Of a DNA stretch of 64,000 nt, positions 52,392-61,573 are shown piece by piece; within the stretch, counting starts at the first letter, position 1; each line of letters starts with the position of its first letter. The notes below the pieces were generated by a model. The model was not told the origin of the DNA. It was given only the letters and a program-made list of their open reading frames with translations, and did no database searches. The translations under genes were made by a program, and so were the position numbers. The stretch covers positions 1-64,000 of the forward strand of contig JAUXYJ010000062.1 of the NCBI GenBank assembly GCA_030694465.1. The letters run 5' to 3'. This DNA is from Deltaproteobacteria bacterium (GTDB lineage Bacteria; Myxococcota_A; Polyangia; Polyangiales; Ga0077539).

Positions 52392-53735
52392 ATGGCAAAC
52401 GAGTCGCGTGAATCCGGAATGTCCAAGACCTCGAAGGTCTGCCAATCCGTGACTGGGATGAACGATGTCCTCCCCGCGGAGGCCCCACGGTGGCGCGCGC
52501 TTGAGGCAGCGTTTCGTGCGGCCTGCGCACGCTACGGCTTTGGCGAAGTTCGCACCCCGGTGTGCGAGTACACCGAGCTATTTACCCGAGGAATCGGCGA
52601 AGAGACCGACGTCGTCGCCAAAGAAATGTACTCGTTCGAAGACCGCGGCGGTCACTCGCTGACGCTCCGCCCCGAGGGCACCGCGAGCGCCGTCCGTGCC
52701 TACCTCGAACACACCGTGGGCAACACCGAGCCCGTCGCACGTTGGTACTACGTCGGCCCGATGTTTCGAGGCGAGCGCCCAGCCAAAGGGCGCTATCGAC
52801 AGTTTCACCAAGTGGGCGCCGAGGTCTACGGAGACGGCAGCGCAGCGGTCGACGCCGAGCTGATTGATCTCGCGTACGGGTTTGTTCAATCGCTTGGAAT
52901 TTCGCAGTGTAAAGTGCGATTGAACTCGCTCGGATCCGGCGACACCAAGCGGCGCTACGCTGCGGCGCTTCAGGCGTACTACACGCCACTGAGAGACAAG
53001 CTCAGCGAAGACAGCCAGCGACGATTGACTGTGAATCCGCTGCGGATTCTTGACTCCAAGTCCCCCGAAGACGTGGCCCTCCGTGGCGGTGCACCGCACC
53101 TGCTGGCGGTGCTCACGGACGAAGACCGCCAGCATTTTGACAAGGTCTGCGCGATCTTGACCCGGCTCGGGACACCCTTCGAGGTCGACCCTACGATCAT
53201 CCGTGGGCTTGATTATTACTCGCGCACGATCTTTGAAATCAGCGAGACCTCTGGGCGATTGGGCGCCCAAGACGCGCTCGGTGGCGGTGGGCGCTACGAC
53301 ACGTTGATCAGTGATTTGGGCGGAAAACCCACTCCGGCCGTTGGCTTCGCGTTCGGGATCGAGCGGCTGCTCTTGGCCGCCTCGGACGAAGCGCTCCGTG
53401 CGGACAGCGCGCCGGTTTGTGCGGTGCTCGCGGTGGACCGAACCGACGCGGATCTCGTGCACGCCGAAGCCCTCGCGATCGCAAAAGAGCTGCGCTCCCA
53501 GGGGCTCTCGGTCGTGGTCGACACGCGTTTTGGCAAGCTCGACAAACAGTTTCGTCACGCCGAACGCGCAGGCGCGGTGGCCGCGGTGATCGTGGGCAAG
53601 CAAGAAATTGATGAACAGACGGTGAAGCTCAAAGACCTCGTGGCCCGCCAAGAGCGAAGTGTCGGGCGCGACGTGCTCGCCGAAAATGTACGCGCACTCC
53701 TGCAAGCTTCTCGCAGCGGGAGCCCCACCGAATGA
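52392..53735 (+). CDS. hisS: Histidyl-tRNA synthetase
   Basis: A 447-aa class II aminoacyl-tRNA synthetase. Motif 2 is MFRGERPAKGRYRQFHQVGAE, with the His-specific loop. Motif 3 is GGGGRYD followed by PAVGFAFGIERL. LDYYSRTIFEI is the HisA-type substrate-recognition segment. The N-terminus reads SVTGMNDVLPAEAPRW, as expected. Start chosen at ATG 52392; ATG 52419 is an alternative. The C-terminal anticodon-binding domain includes RSQGLSVVVDTRFGKLDKQF. The stop overlaps the next gene's ATG (53732-53735), a striking arrangement for an essential enzyme. Confidence 0.95.
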   Translation: MANESRESGMSKTSKVCQSVTGMNDVLPAEAPRWRALEAAFRAACARYGFGEVRTPVCEYTELFTRGIGEETDVVAKEMYSFEDRGGHSLTLRPEGTASAVRAYLEHTVGNTEPVARWYYVGPMFRGERPAKGRYRQFHQVGAEVYGDGSAAVDAELIDLAYGFVQSLGISQCKVRLNSLGSGDTKRRYAAALQAYYTPLRDKLSEDSQRRLTVNPLRILDSKSPEDVALRGGAPHLLAVLTDEDRQHFDKVCAILTRLGTPFEVDPTIIRGLDYYSRTIFEISETSGRLGAQDALGGGGRYDTLISDLGGKPTPAVGFAFGIERLLLAASDEALRADSAPVCAVLAVDRTDADLVHAEALAIAKELRSQGLSVVVDTRFGKLDKQFRHAERAGAVAAVIVGKQEIDEQTVKLKDLVARQERSVGRDVLAENVRALLQASRSGSPTE

Positions 53736-55591
53736 ACGAGCGTTCGCTCGCGATCGTATGCGTCGCCCTTGCCACACTGCTCCCACAGTGGGCCGCGGCG
53801 CAGGCTCGCCCGGTCGATCGCCCTGCCGTCCCGCCGCCCGATGGCGAGCCCGAGACGAGCACGCCCACGGTGCCAGCGGTCCCGCCTGACACGAGCGAGC
53901 CCACCGGCACCGACGAGACCGACACGCCCGCGGGCGGTGGCAACGGCGGCGGCGCACCAAGGCCCGCGGACGACATCGCAGAGTCGCGAGAGCAGCCGCT
54001 GACCGACGAGCAACGCGCGCAGATGGTCACGTCGCTCGGCGAGCTCCCGTCGGGTGTGGATCGCGCGCCGAGGAGGTTTGTCTTTCCGCCTTACCTCCGC
54101 GAGTGGGGCCCCGAGCATGACACCACGGTGTTGTTTCCCCTGTATTTTCGCAGTCGCGTGCGAGAGTCCCAGTGGCTGTTCATCCCGCCGTATTTTCAGC
54201 TCCGCTCGCCCACTGCGAACACCGACGTGGTGTTTCCGTTCTTCTTTCGGTTCAACGGTACGCGCTCGGACACAAGCCGATACAGCACCACCGTGATCCC
54301 GCCGGTCTGGGTGCACCAGTCCCGCGGTCCAGGGCTCGCGCGCACGAGCGCCTACGGGGCCTTTCCGCTCTTCAGCTACCACGAGTCGTTTAGTGCCGAC
54401 GGCAGGCTCGAAGGCGAGCACCTGGTGATCCCTGCGGCGCTCACGTATCACCGCTGGTTTCGCGGTGGTCAGCACACCATCACCCCATTTTTTCAGTACG
54501 TTCGCAGCGGATCAAGCACGACCTGGACCGCCGGTCCCGTCGTCCCGCTCGTCGCGCACCACCACTCGCCTTCGCTCGACTGGACCCTCGTCTGGCCCCT
54601 CGCTTTTTTTCACCGCCACGAGCGAGAGACCAACGCGCGGTTGACCGTCGTAGGCCCCTTCTGGACGAGCAGCACGCCGACCTCGGTGTCCGTCAATTTC
54701 GCCCCGATTTTCTTTCACAGCCACGACCGCACGAGCTCGCGCACGACCGTGCTCCCGCTGTTTCACACCGAGTGGTCGCGTGAGCACTTTACGCTCATCA
54801 CGCCGCTCGCGGGCTACACCCGCGTGGGCAACGAGAGCACGCTCATTACGCCGCTCTACCAAAACCACCGCGGCGCTACACAGCTCGACGCGATCGCGCC
54901 GTTTTTCTACTACGGCCGAGACCCACGCCTCGGGACGAGCACGCTGCAGGTGCTCAACTTCGTGCACAACCGCCGCCCCACGGGCTACTCGTGGACCTTC
55001 TTTCCGCTCATCGGTCGCATCCACGAAGAGGGGCGGTTTGACACGACGATCACACCGCTCTTTGCGCACAGCAATAATCAGACGCAGCGATCCACGACGA
55101 CCTGGGTATTTCCAAATATTCACGTCGAACGCTCTCCTGAGCATCGCGTCGTCAACGTCTACCCATTCTGGTTCAGCGCCGCCGGCCGCGGATGGCACCA
55201 CAACGTGTTCTTTCCGTTTGTCTGGGACATCGGAAACCGCACCGAAGGGCGCCAGGTCACCGTCATCGCGCCGTTCTACGCGCACTCGGGCGACCGCACG
55301 GGCTACACCCGCTGGGCGTTTCCGGATGTCTTCTGGTGGCGTCATGGCTCAGGCGAGACCCTCTCGTGGGGCTACGACATCGCGCCGTTCTTTCAGTACG
55401 CCGAGCCTCATCCAGGCGACTACTCATGGACCGTTCTCTACGGCCTAGCGGGTCATCGTCGGCAAGGCAGCTACGAACAAACGCGTGTGTTTTGGGCCAC
55501 AATCGATCACTCGGCGCCCCCAGGGACTGTCACGCAACGACGCGCCAGCACGACCGCGCCGCGCACGCGTGACACGCTGCTCGACCTGTAA
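53732..55591 (+). CDS. Secreted aromatic beta-repeat protein coupled to hisS
   Basis: A 619-aa protein starting at ATG 53732 that overlaps the hisS stop. A signal peptide is visible, NERSLAIVCVALATLLPQWAAAQA (cleavage after AAA). A Pro/Asp/Thr/Gly-rich linker covers 27-95. From about 110 to 600 there are about 20 imperfect repeats of roughly 20-25 residues built on the pattern x-P-[LF]-[FYW], for example ITPLAGYTRVGNES, LITPLYQNHRG, AIAPFFYYGRD, and ITPLFAHSNN. These are rich in aromatic and Thr residues and probably form a beta-barrel or propeller at the outer membrane. I do not recognise the family. Coupling to hisS implies that both are made together. Confidence 0.8.
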   Translation: MNERSLAIVCVALATLLPQWAAAQARPVDRPAVPPPDGEPETSTPTVPAVPPDTSEPTGTDETDTPAGGGNGGGAPRPADDIAESREQPLTDEQRAQMVTSLGELPSGVDRAPRRFVFPPYLREWGPEHDTTVLFPLYFRSRVRESQWLFIPPYFQLRSPTANTDVVFPFFFRFNGTRSDTSRYSTTVIPPVWVHQSRGPGLARTSAYGAFPLFSYHESFSADGRLEGEHLVIPAALTYHRWFRGGQHTITPFFQYVRSGSSTTWTAGPVVPLVAHHHSPSLDWTLVWPLAFFHRHERETNARLTVVGPFWTSSTPTSVSVNFAPIFFHSHDRTSSRTTVLPLFHTEWSREHFTLITPLAGYTRVGNESTLITPLYQNHRGATQLDAIAPFFYYGRDPRLGTSTLQVLNFVHNRRPTGYSWTFFPLIGRIHEEGRFDTTITPLFAHSNNQTQRSTTTWVFPNIHVERSPEHRVVNVYPFWFSAAGRGWHHNVFFPFVWDIGNRTEGRQVTVIAPFYAHSGDRTGYTRWAFPDVFWWRHGSGETLSWGYDIAPFFQYAEPHPGDYSWTVLYGLAGHRRQGSYEQTRVFWATIDHSAPPGTVTQRRASTTAPRTRDTLLDL

Positions 55592-55728
55592 ATTTCCTCA
55601 GGGCCTACATCGGCTGCGGGAGAAGTTGCTCCCAGGCCGCGCTCTCAAGAAGTGCACAGAGTTTCCAAGAGTGTGTCGTTCGTGTGCGTGAACGACGGAG
55701 AGTGCGCTAATCTTTGTGACAGATTTCA

Positions 55729-57246
55729 ATGGGCGCTTCGGCACCGCAAAGCTTCGCGCATAATCTCCTCGTGGGGAAACCCATCGCTGGAAAGTACAAA
55801 GTCGTTCGCTTACTCGGCGAAGGCGGCATGGGCGCTGTGTACGAAGGCAAGCCGATGGACGGCAGCCCTCACGTCGCCATCAAAGTGCTCGCCGCCCAGT
55901 ACGCAGCGGATGAGGTCGCCTCGCGTCGCTTTATGCAAGAGGCCGAAGCGGCCGCACGCATCGCCCATCCCAACATCGCGTTCGTCACTCAAATGGGCCG
56001 CGAACCTTCCGGTGCGCTGTACATCGTCCAGGAGCTCTTGCGCGGCGAAGACGTCCGCACGCTGTTGCAACGCCACGGGTCGCTGACGGCTGGCCAAGCG
56101 CTCGCGGTCATGATCCCCATCGCCAACGCGCTCGCCGCAGCGCACAAGCACGGGATCCTTCACCGTGACGTCAAGCCCGAGAACATTTTTCTCACGCGGA
56201 CGCCCGACGGCACCTTCATCCCCAAGCTCATTGATTTCGGGATCTCGAAGTTTCAAGACGCCAAGCTCGAGGGCGATCGACGCACGCAGACCGGTGTCGC
56301 CATCGGCACGCCGGACTACATGTCCCCTGAGCAAGCGCGCGCAGATCGCGTCCTCGATGGCCGCACGGATCAATGGTCCGTCGCCACGGTGATCTACGAG
56401 CTGCTCACGCTGCGGCCGCCCTTTGTCGCGCCCACCGCCACGCTCGTTCTGACCAAAATTATCACCGAGCAGCCTCCGCGGATCGAGCTCTTTGTCCCGG
56501 ACATCGCGCCCATCATTGCCAACGCGATCCATGTCGCGCTCGATACCAACCGGGACAAGCGCTACCAAGACATGCCCGGGTTCGTGCGCGCCTTGGAGGC
56601 AGCGGCCGCGGCCAGCAAGACCGTGATCAGCATGCCCGAGGTGGTCGTCCCCAGCCCCGAAGAGCCCGTTCGTCGACGCGAAGGCGGCGAGAGCGCGGAG
56701 GTGCCCGCTCCCACGGGGTTGCCGCGTGCCCCAAGCTCGGGGATCGCGGGCAACGAGACCCCGACGACGCTCTACAGCGCCGCGACCATGACCCTGCCTG
56801 CTGCGCGCTCACCGCTCAGCGTCGCGCCGACGGCGATGAGCCCCCACACCCCCTCCACGCTCCAAGACGACGACTTCACCGATCCGCGGCGAGGGCCTAA
56901 GATTCTGAGCGCGATCGTGGTGTTTGTGTTGCTCACCGGCGGTGGCTTGGCTGCCTTTTTTGCACTGCGTGAGCATGCTCGTGCGCAGCTCTTGCAAGAA
57001 CGACACGAGCAGCGCCAGAGGCTCAATGATTGGATCGTGCACAACCCGACCCACTCGACCCGTGGGCACGCGCCAGACGCCCCCACAACCGTCGAGGCTC
57101 CGTCGCAACAAGCGGACGCCTCGGTCGCTGTGCAGCCGGTCCAGGTGACGCATCCGGCGACGTCGCCGCCTCGCACGCATCGACCGCGGATCATTAGGCT
57201 CCCGCGCAACGGGCTGAGCATTCAGCGGCGCTACGAGGGCAACTGA
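55729..57246 (+). CDS. Membrane Ser/Thr protein kinase
   Basis: A 505-aa Hanks-type kinase. The kinase domain (residues 23-290) is complete: LGEGGMGAVYEG, Lys52 in VAIKVL, HRDVKPEN with Asp147, DFG at 169-171, and GTPDYMSPEQ. Juxtamembrane residues 300-385 are Pro/Ser/Thr-rich. A single TM helix lies at 392-413 (SAIVVFVLLTGGGLAAFFAL), then a 90-residue extracytoplasmic Pro/Ala/Arg tail. HPATSPP near 475-481 is encoded by a copy of the dispersed palindrome. It is followed 21 bp later by a TPR-PEGA protein on the same strand, a common myxobacterial pairing. Confidence 0.92.
   Translation: MGASAPQSFAHNLLVGKPIAGKYKVVRLLGEGGMGAVYEGKPMDGSPHVAIKVLAAQYAADEVASRRFMQEAEAAARIAHPNIAFVTQMGREPSGALYIVQELLRGEDVRTLLQRHGSLTAGQALAVMIPIANALAAAHKHGILHRDVKPENIFLTRTPDGTFIPKLIDFGISKFQDAKLEGDRRTQTGVAIGTPDYMSPEQARADRVLDGRTDQWSVATVIYELLTLRPPFVAPTATLVLTKIITEQPPRIELFVPDIAPIIANAIHVALDTNRDKRYQDMPGFVRALEAAAAASKTVISMPEVVVPSPEEPVRRREGGESAEVPAPTGLPRAPSSGIAGNETPTTLYSAATMTLPAARSPLSVAPTAMSPHTPSTLQDDDFTDPRRGPKILSAIVVFVLLTGGGLAAFFALREHARAQLLQERHEQRQRLNDWIVHNPTHSTRGHAPDAPTTVEAPSQQADASVAVQPVQVTHPATSPPRTHRPRIIRLPRNGLSIQRRYEGN
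57155..57168. repeat. Dispersed palindrome core, copy 6 (inside kinase ORF)
   Basis: CGGCGACGTCGCCG is a perfect 14-bp palindrome, and with 5' CAT flanks it matches the MFS-gene copy. It lies in the C-terminal extracytoplasmic tail of the kinase, encoding PATSP. Confidence 0.7.
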
Positions 57247-57267
57247 CAGATGGCGAAGGGTGGCGTG

Positions 57268-58200
57268 ATGGCTCGCACACACAAGCGACGAACTCTCAAA
57301 GTGGTCTCGTGGTGCATGGCCTTGGGGCTCGTCTGTGGGGCCTCAAGTGGTCTGGCCCAGCGCGCACCCAATCCAGCGCGCGACGCGTTTGAGCGCGGGA
57401 TTCATGCGCTAGAGACACAGCGCTACGTCGAGGCGCTCGATGCTTTCGAAGAGAGCTACCGGCTGCGTCCGTCGCCAGTCGCACAGTACAACGTCGCGGT
57501 CTCACAGCGCGGATTGGGCCGAACGCGCGCCGCCATTGAGACCTTTGAGCGCTATCTCGCCGCGCCTGAGCGCAGCGCAGACCGCGCACGGCTCGCGCAA
57601 ATCCGCGCAGAGCTCAGCGAGCTCCGTGGGCAAATTGTCACCCTGCGGCTCACGGTGCGCCCAGAAAACGCAGCGCTCTTGGTCGATGGACGCCCAGCGC
57701 AGATCGCGCCCGACGGGCTGCGGCTTGACCCCGGGATGCACGTGGTCGAGGTGAGCGCTGAGGGGTTTCGCAGTACCCGCCGCGAGGTCGATATGCGCCC
57801 TGGCTCGCAGGTCGTGCTCGAGGTCGCGCTTGAGTCCCTTGGGCTCGGTCGATTGGCCGTCACATCTTCGGTCGAAGGTGCGGTGATTCGTGTGGACGGG
57901 CGCGAGTGGGGGACCTCTCGTGTCGATCGTCTGATCGCGCCAGGCGAGCACCAGCTCGAGCTCCTCGCGCCTCGCTACGATGTCTACCGTCGGAGCGTTC
58001 GGGTCGAGAGTGATGTGACGTTGCGGGTCGACGCGCAGCTCTTGGCAGAAGGCGCCGGGACGCGGCGTTGGCTCATCCCAACGCTGAGCGTCGTCGGAGC
58101 GCTCGCGATCGCGGGAGGAATCTTCGCGGTGGTGTACGCGACCGGTTCGCCTGTGCCCCAACAGTTTGCATGGGGGACATTCGAGCTTGGTCCGCGGTAG
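57268..58200 (+). CDS. TPR and PEGA domain secreted/membrane protein
   Basis: A 310-aa protein. ATG 57268 is preceded by GAAGGG with 7-nt spacing; ATG 57250 is also in frame. A signal peptide, RRTLKVVSWCMALGLVCGASSGLAQR, precedes a TPR region (residues 35-100; FERGIHALETQRYVEALDAF). Two PEGA-like beta modules follow: LTVRPENAALLVDGRPAQ...GMHVVEVSAEGF and AVTSSVEGAVIRVDGREWGT...PGEHQLELLAPRY. A C-terminal TM helix (VVGALAIAGGIFAVVYATG) anchors it. It is probably a periplasmic-side partner of the adjacent kinase. Confidence 0.85.
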   Translation: MARTHKRRTLKVVSWCMALGLVCGASSGLAQRAPNPARDAFERGIHALETQRYVEALDAFEESYRLRPSPVAQYNVAVSQRGLGRTRAAIETFERYLAAPERSADRARLAQIRAELSELRGQIVTLRLTVRPENAALLVDGRPAQIAPDGLRLDPGMHVVEVSAEGFRSTRREVDMRPGSQVVLEVALESLGLGRLAVTSSVEGAVIRVDGREWGTSRVDRLIAPGEHQLELLAPRYDVYRRSVRVESDVTLRVDAQLLAEGAGTRRWLIPTLSVVGALAIAGGIFAVVYATGSPVPQQFAWGTFELGPR

Positions 58201-58210
58201 AGTCAGCGCT

Positions 58211-59821
58211 GTGCTGACCCCGCGAAGCTATGCCCGGATGAGTTGTTTTTGTCTGCTAGCGATCGGCGCGTCGATCACGGCGTGCAGACGCGCAGATCTT
58301 AAGCCCACGCAATTGGTGGTGCGGATTGACTCCCAGCTCGTCCCAGAACAAGAGCTCCGAGCGATCCGTGTGCTCGCCTCTCGTACGCTTATGGGCACGC
58401 CCATTCTCGACCGAGTCTACGAGTTTCGAGACGGAGCCTTTACGCTGCCTGGCGAAATCGGGCTCTATGCACAGGACGTCAACGACCAGGGGATCGTCCA
58501 CATTGAGGTCCGCGCGGACACCACCGCGGGGCAGACGTTTACCGTGCGCGCCGAAGCTCAGTTTGTGCCGCGAGAGACTCGCATCGTGCCGATCTTGTTG
58601 ACGCGCTCGTGCGGCAACCGGCTGCCCTCGGACACGTGCGCGTCGTGCACTGCGTGCGGGTGCGAGACGCTGCGATTTGGCGACGATGGGGGGGTCCCGA
58701 CGGGGGCCTACCTTCCGGTTCGGTCAGGTGCACAAAACGAAGGCTGTGCGCTCGCCCAGGTCCCTGAAGTACCTCGCTCGCTCGAGGATCGATTGGTGGG
58801 TCCTGACGGCCGTGTTGGCTACGCGTACGCAGTGCGTCGTGTGCGTTTTGATTGGCCTACTGCCACCAATCCACGGGGTTGGCGCACGCTTGGCTACGAT
58901 CTTGACGGACTCTGTTCGGCGGGTGGCGCAGCCAACGCGACGTGTCGCAACCCAGGGGGCGTCGTCGAGGACGGTGAGGCTGGGCGCGACAACGCGTTTG
59001 CCTCACGATTGGGTCCCTACCTCGTGACGAACAACCAGGTGTCCGAAGCCGCTGTGAACGCGCGCATCGCGCTGGGCGGCGCGACCATGGGCTTGGAGCT
59101 CCGGGAGTATGCGGGTGGCGACGATGGACGGGTCGAGTTGTCCTTTTTGCCTCTCGCGCAGGGACACCCTGAGGGGCGAGATGGCGAGGCTCCTCGGTGG
59201 GATGGCAACGATGACTGGGCCCTCGATGAGTCGCTCGCGCTGGGGCCTGATGGTCGACAGACGTCGCTCGGATTTGTCGCGGGGTCGAGGCTGGTTGTGC
59301 GGATGCGATCGCAGACGGGCTTGATTTTTCCGGTCGAGAACGGGCTGCAAACGCGATTTGTGATCTCGGGTGGTGTGGTCTCGGGGGGCGTCCATTGTGG
59401 AGGCCGTGTGCTGGGATCGCTGCAATTTGGCGGCTGGATCGACGTCGCGCAGGTGAGCCGCGACACGGTGTATGCGGGCTTGTGCTCGCCACTGCAGCGC
59501 TTCGCAGTCACGACCGCGCTGGTTCAAGCGGCTGATTTGTACGTCGTCGGCGATGGTCCGGTGAACAACCCCAACCTCGATTGCAACGCGATCAGCGTGG
59601 GATTTGAGCTTGAGCTCTCTCCCATTCGGGCGGTGACTCGGAGGGTCCGTACGGCGCAACCGTCGAGCCCCTGCGATGCCCTCGGTGATGGCGGCGTGGG
59701 CGACGCGGGTGACGCGAGTGACGCGGGTGACGCAGGCATCGCGGACGACGCGGGCGACGCGGGCGACGCGGGCAGCGTGGGGGACGCGAGCACAGACGCA
59801 CGGCCGGACGCGCGGGGCTAG
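58211..59821 (+). CDS. Putative lipoprotein with Asp-Ala-Gly repeat tail
   Basis: About 536 aa. The start is uncertain: GTG 58211 gives an n-region with Arg before the core MSCFCLLAIGASITAC (lipobox ITAC); ATG 58238 would lack the positive n-region. A middle domain begins RADLKPTQLVVRIDSQL. A Cys-rich patch follows (SCGNRLPSDTCASCTACGC), and later Gly/Thr-rich beta segments. The C-terminus (last 50 residues) is a DAG-type repeat encoded by 9-bp units (59702-59791). I do not recognise the family. The stop TAG shares bases with the MFS stop on the other strand (CTAG at 59818-59821). Confidence 0.75.
   Translation: MLTPRSYARMSCFCLLAIGASITACRRADLKPTQLVVRIDSQLVPEQELRAIRVLASRTLMGTPILDRVYEFRDGAFTLPGEIGLYAQDVNDQGIVHIEVRADTTAGQTFTVRAEAQFVPRETRIVPILLTRSCGNRLPSDTCASCTACGCETLRFGDDGGVPTGAYLPVRSGAQNEGCALAQVPEVPRSLEDRLVGPDGRVGYAYAVRRVRFDWPTATNPRGWRTLGYDLDGLCSAGGAANATCRNPGGVVEDGEAGRDNAFASRLGPYLVTNNQVSEAAVNARIALGGATMGLELREYAGGDDGRVELSFLPLAQGHPEGRDGEAPRWDGNDDWALDESLALGPDGRQTSLGFVAGSRLVVRMRSQTGLIFPVENGLQTRFVISGGVVSGGVHCGGRVLGSLQFGGWIDVAQVSRDTVYAGLCSPLQRFAVTTALVQAADLYVVGDGPVNNPNLDCNAISVGFELELSPIRAVTRRVRTAQPSSPCDALGDGGVGDAGDASDAGDAGIADDAGDAGDAGSVGDASTDARPDARG
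59702..59791 (+). repeat. 9-bp coding repeat encoding Asp-Ala-Gly units
   Basis: Ten units close to GACGCGGGY fall in one frame (59702-59791) and encode DAGDASDAGDAG-like sequence at the end of the lipoprotein. Most units are near-identical, a pattern expected from slipped-strand expansion. Confidence 0.85.
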
Positions 59822-61038
59822 GTCGAGGGACTGTTCGCGGGCGCGAGCTCTGGGGGGTGCTTGATCAGCCCCGAACCTTTGCGTGACAGCACCAGCGCGA
59901 TGAGCGAAAACACTGCGGGAAGCGCTGCCCAACCCGCGAGGTACCCGTGCTCAATGAGCTTGCCCGCGAGCATCGGCGCGACGATCGCTCCCACGGAGCT
60001 GAGCGACTGCAAGAGCCCTAAGATCAAGCCCTGCTCGCTGGCTTCGCTGCGCTGAGAGACCACGCTCGTGAGGCTCGGTCTGAGCATCGCGTTGGCGATC
60101 GATGTGATGGTGCACGCTGCGAAGAGCCCTGCAATGGAAGGGAACGCCGCGAGCACGCCGTAGCCCAAGACGTTGCCCGCGAAGCCGATCCGAATGAGCC
60201 GTGATTCACCGAAGCGGGGCACCAAGCGTCGCAGCGCTCCGCCCTGGACCATGATGCCCAAGAAGCCCGCGTACGCGAAGACGTAGCCCACCTCTCGCGG
60301 GGTAAACAGCACGTTGTGCCAGCGGTAGGTGCGCTCGGCGAAGAGCGCGAATCCCGAGGTAAACGCGCTAAAAGAGAGCGTGTACATCAGGTACTCGAGG
60401 AGCAAAACGCCCACGATGGGCTTCGAGAAATACGGCGCGTAGGTGCCCCACGCGAGCGGTGAGAGCCTGCGGGTGGCGTCGGTGTCCTTCGGGGGCATTC
60501 CGCCCTCGAGCAGGGCGATCGAGCACACAATACTCGTCGCGCTCATGGCCGCCGCGAGCCAAATGGGCGCGGTGTAGCCGAAGCGAAGCAGCGAGGCCGT
60601 GATCGCGGGACCTATGAAAAATCCCAGGCCAAACGCGATCCCAATGAGCGCAAATGCGCCCGTGCGCTTCTCGGGCGGGGTGCGATCGCTGACATACGCT
60701 TGTGCGAGCGAGAGGTTGCCCGCGGTCGCGCCATCGAGGGCTCGCGCGAAAAACAGCATCGCGAGGGTCTCGGCGCGGGCGAGCAGAACGAAGCCGATCA
60801 GTGTGCCAATCTGCGAGACAATGAGCAGGGGTTTACGGCCGAAGCGGTCACTCAGCGCGCCCAACACGGGGCCCGCCATCAGCATGCACGCTGCGTAGGT
60901 GCTCACCAAGAGCGTCGCCTGAAACGGCGTCGCGTGAAAGCGCTCGGCGTAGGGCGCGAGCAACGGCAGCACCAGGGTCATGCCGAACACATCGACGAGG
61001 ACCACTAAGAAAATGGCAGCGAGCGGTGAGCCCTTCAT
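59818..61038 (-). CDS. MFS drug/proton antiporter, TetA-like
   Basis: A 406-aa transporter starting at MKGSPLAAIFLVVLVDVFG (ATG 61038), matching TetA/DHA1-type efflux pumps with 12 helices. The motif GALSDRFGRKPLLI between helices 2 and 3 is the signature of MFS drug/H+ antiporters. LSFSAFTSGFALFAERTYRW and PLAMLFFARALDGATAGN are further family segments. Substrate is unknown. The ATG overlaps the stop of the truncated hemoglobin (ATGA), so the two are translationally coupled. Its stop overlaps the convergent lipoprotein stop. Confidence 0.88.
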   Translation of the reverse strand: MKGSPLAAIFLVVLVDVFGMTLVLPLLAPYAERFHATPFQATLLVSTYAACMLMAGPVLGALSDRFGRKPLLIVSQIGTLIGFVLLARAETLAMLFFARALDGATAGNLSLAQAYVSDRTPPEKRTGAFALIGIAFGLGFFIGPAITASLLRFGYTAPIWLAAAMSATSIVCSIALLEGGMPPKDTDATRRLSPLAWGTYAPYFSKPIVGVLLLEYLMYTLSFSAFTSGFALFAERTYRWHNVLFTPREVGYVFAYAGFLGIMVQGGALRRLVPRFGESRLIRIGFAGNVLGYGVLAAFPSIAGLFAACTITSIANAMLRPSLTSVVSQRSEASEQGLILGLLQSLSSVGAIVAPMLAGKLIEHGYLAGWAALPAVFSLIALVLSRKGSGLIKHPPELAPANSPST

Positions 61039-61475
61039 GACCTGGCGTCGTTGGGAGAGTGGTCTTCGGGTTCGCGAACGTTGCGCAAGAAATCCGCGAT
61101 TTCTGCGAAGCGTGTGTGCAAAAAGACGCGCAGAGGTTCTTGCATGGGGGTCTGTGCGAGGGCGAGATCCATCGCGCGCATCCAGGCGTCTCGCATGGCG
61201 CGATCCACGGGGACATGCGCGTGTCGCATGCGCAGCCGCGGGTGGCCATGGAGCGCCATGTAGGTCTGTGGCCCGCCGAGCCATCCGATCAAAAAGAGCG
61301 CAAAGCGATCGCGAGACTCTCGCGAGACCTTTTGGTTGGCGTCGAGCTTGTGGAGCGCTGCGAGGACAGGCTCGTGGTCGTCCATGGCGTCGTAAAAGAG
61401 CTCTACCAGCGAACGCACGACAGGCTCGCCACCCAGCTGCGCGAAGTGAGACTCGCTTGATGTGTCATCGGTCAT
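61035..61475 (-). CDS. Group II truncated hemoglobin
   Basis: A 146-aa globin of the truncated type. Diagnostic residues are visible: Tyr28 in ELFYDAM (distal B10), HGHPRLRMRHAHV with the proximal His at 85, and Trp98 in MRDAWMRA (the G8 Trp of group II, TrHbO). LGGPQTYMA precedes the E-helix region. Length is near the usual 120-145 aa with a short C-terminal tail (PEDHSPNDARS). It binds O2 or NO with heme and may detoxify NO or supply oxygen. It overlaps the MFS gene by 4 bp. Confidence 0.93.
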   Translation of the reverse strand: MTDDTSSESHFAQLGGEPVVRSLVELFYDAMDDHEPVLAALHKLDANQKVSRESRDRFALFLIGWLGGPQTYMALHGHPRLRMRHAHVPVDRAMRDAWMRAMDLALAQTPMQEPLRVFLHTRFAEIADFLRNVREPEDHSPNDARS

Positions 61476-61573
61476 GGTCGCGGTCGTTGTGCCATAGGAC
61501 CCGCGAGAGTCGAAAGCGCAGTGTCATGAGATGGGCGCTTTGTTGCGCGTCGCGAGGTAGTCTCGCGCGCATT

